From: Prorocentrum cordatum
Taxonomy: Eukaryota; Sar; Dinophyceae; Prorocentrales; Prorocentraceae
DNA: 64,000 nucleotides
Direction of reading: 5' to 3'
NCBI GenBank assembly: GCA_963575745.1
Contig: CAUYUJ010016065.1
Location: 1-64,000, forward strand
The translations under genes and the position numbers were made by a program. Positions 63,389 to 64,000 of this stretch are shown here, one piece after another. Positions within the stretch are counted from its first letter, which is position 1. Every line of letters starts with the position of its first letter. The notes beneath the pieces are model-generated. The model was not told the origin of the DNA, did no database searches, and saw only the letters and a program-made list of their open reading frames with translations.

Positions 63389-64000
63389 CCCGACGTGACG
63401 TCGTCGTCATGTCATTGCACCGGCCTTGCAGACGTGCTGCAGCGGATTTGTGCGTGGACTTCTGCGTGGACGGTTTCCCGAAGCGGTGAGCGACAAACGA
63501 AGGTCATTTCGCGTGGACTGCGTTTGGTCCTCAATCCTGGCCAAAACAATCCGCACGAAATTCACCTCGAGATCCGAGACGAAATGCTCCAGGACACTCG
63601 GGGCCCATCCTATCGTCCTCCGAACGAAGTCCGCTCTGTGATCTGGGCGCCATGAATAACGAATCATGTTTCTTGCATGATTGACGTCGGCCCACGCAAG
63701 GTCTCGACCTGTTCTTGGCGGCGCGCACCAGGGAGTGGAGGGAGGGGGGAGGCTTCTCAGAAGGAGGCTGCTCCTTAGGGGGTTCCTGCCTCACATCTAT
63801 AGATAAGGCCCGCGCCTTCTAAGAAGCAGGGGTGCTTCTAAGAAGCCCTCCCCCCTCCCCCCATACCTTCTCGGTCTTTTTGGTCTCAGGATACCTTCTC
63901 GGTGTTTGTGGCAATGATGAAGTGTAGCGCCAGTTCTTATCAGTGTAACAACTGATACGTATCCAACTGGAGATTTGCTTGTCGAATTCATTTTTTCTGG
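63389..64000. other. No recognised gene
   Basis: Frames at 63395-63667 on both strands are moderately balanced (for example NPHEIHLEIRDEM on the plus strand) but unrecognised. 63730-63860 holds AAGAAG/GGAGG-rich sequence. Confidence 0.4.

Overview
This looks like nuclear DNA of a dinoflagellate. That is inferred from several things together: GC-rich sequence with very low gene density; a non-LTR reverse transcriptase with FADD instead of YADD at its active site; a PIF1-type helicase C-terminus followed by tandem C-x2-C zinc modules; a second LINE relic with RNase H; eukaryotic glutathione synthetase; and a motif resembling the 3' end of the dinoflagellate spliced leader. The species cannot be named from the sequence. 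No rRNA, tRNA, CRISPR array or bacterial operon was recognised.

Layout. 1-560: partial Trp-rich reading frame leaving the window on the minus strand. 985-5384: minisatellites, including 1.4 kb of a 9-bp GCCGGCAGG repeat. 6428-9196: fragmented minus-strand helicase plus zinc-module locus. 9704-13522: one long minus-strand frame broken only by three TGA codons and studded with about 25 copies of a 12-14 bp palindrome. 13.6-15.3 kb: polypyrimidine tracts and a composite CAAGA repeat. 15.4-17.2 kb: tandem repeat. 17.24-22.90 kb: copy A of a 5-kb duplicated block. 22.9-25.1 kb: two more composite repeats. 25.3-26.4 kb: 2-oxoglutarate/Fe(II) oxygenase. 26.8-29.0 kb: decayed LINE. 29.8-31.5 kb: glutathione synthetase. 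33.4-34.4 kb: RanBP2-finger protein. 34.38-34.65 kb: palindrome. 34.66-39.71 kb: copy B of the duplicated block. 39.7-64 kb: mostly repeats and short foldback elements, with a zinc-module ORF at 46.9 kb and a RNase H LINE relic carrying kinase-like sequence at 57.3-59.1 kb.

Recognisable host functions are only the oxygenase and glutathione synthetase, both on the minus strand about 3.4 kb apart. Nothing shows that they work together. Most long open frames in the rest are by-products of GC-rich repeats whose period is a multiple of three; I list those as repeats. The strongest unexplained signals are the compensated mini-palindrome family at 9.2-13.4 kb, the TGA-only interrupted frame in the same place, the uneven divergence between duplicated blocks A and B, and several small terminal-inverted-repeat elements, one with an apparent empty site.
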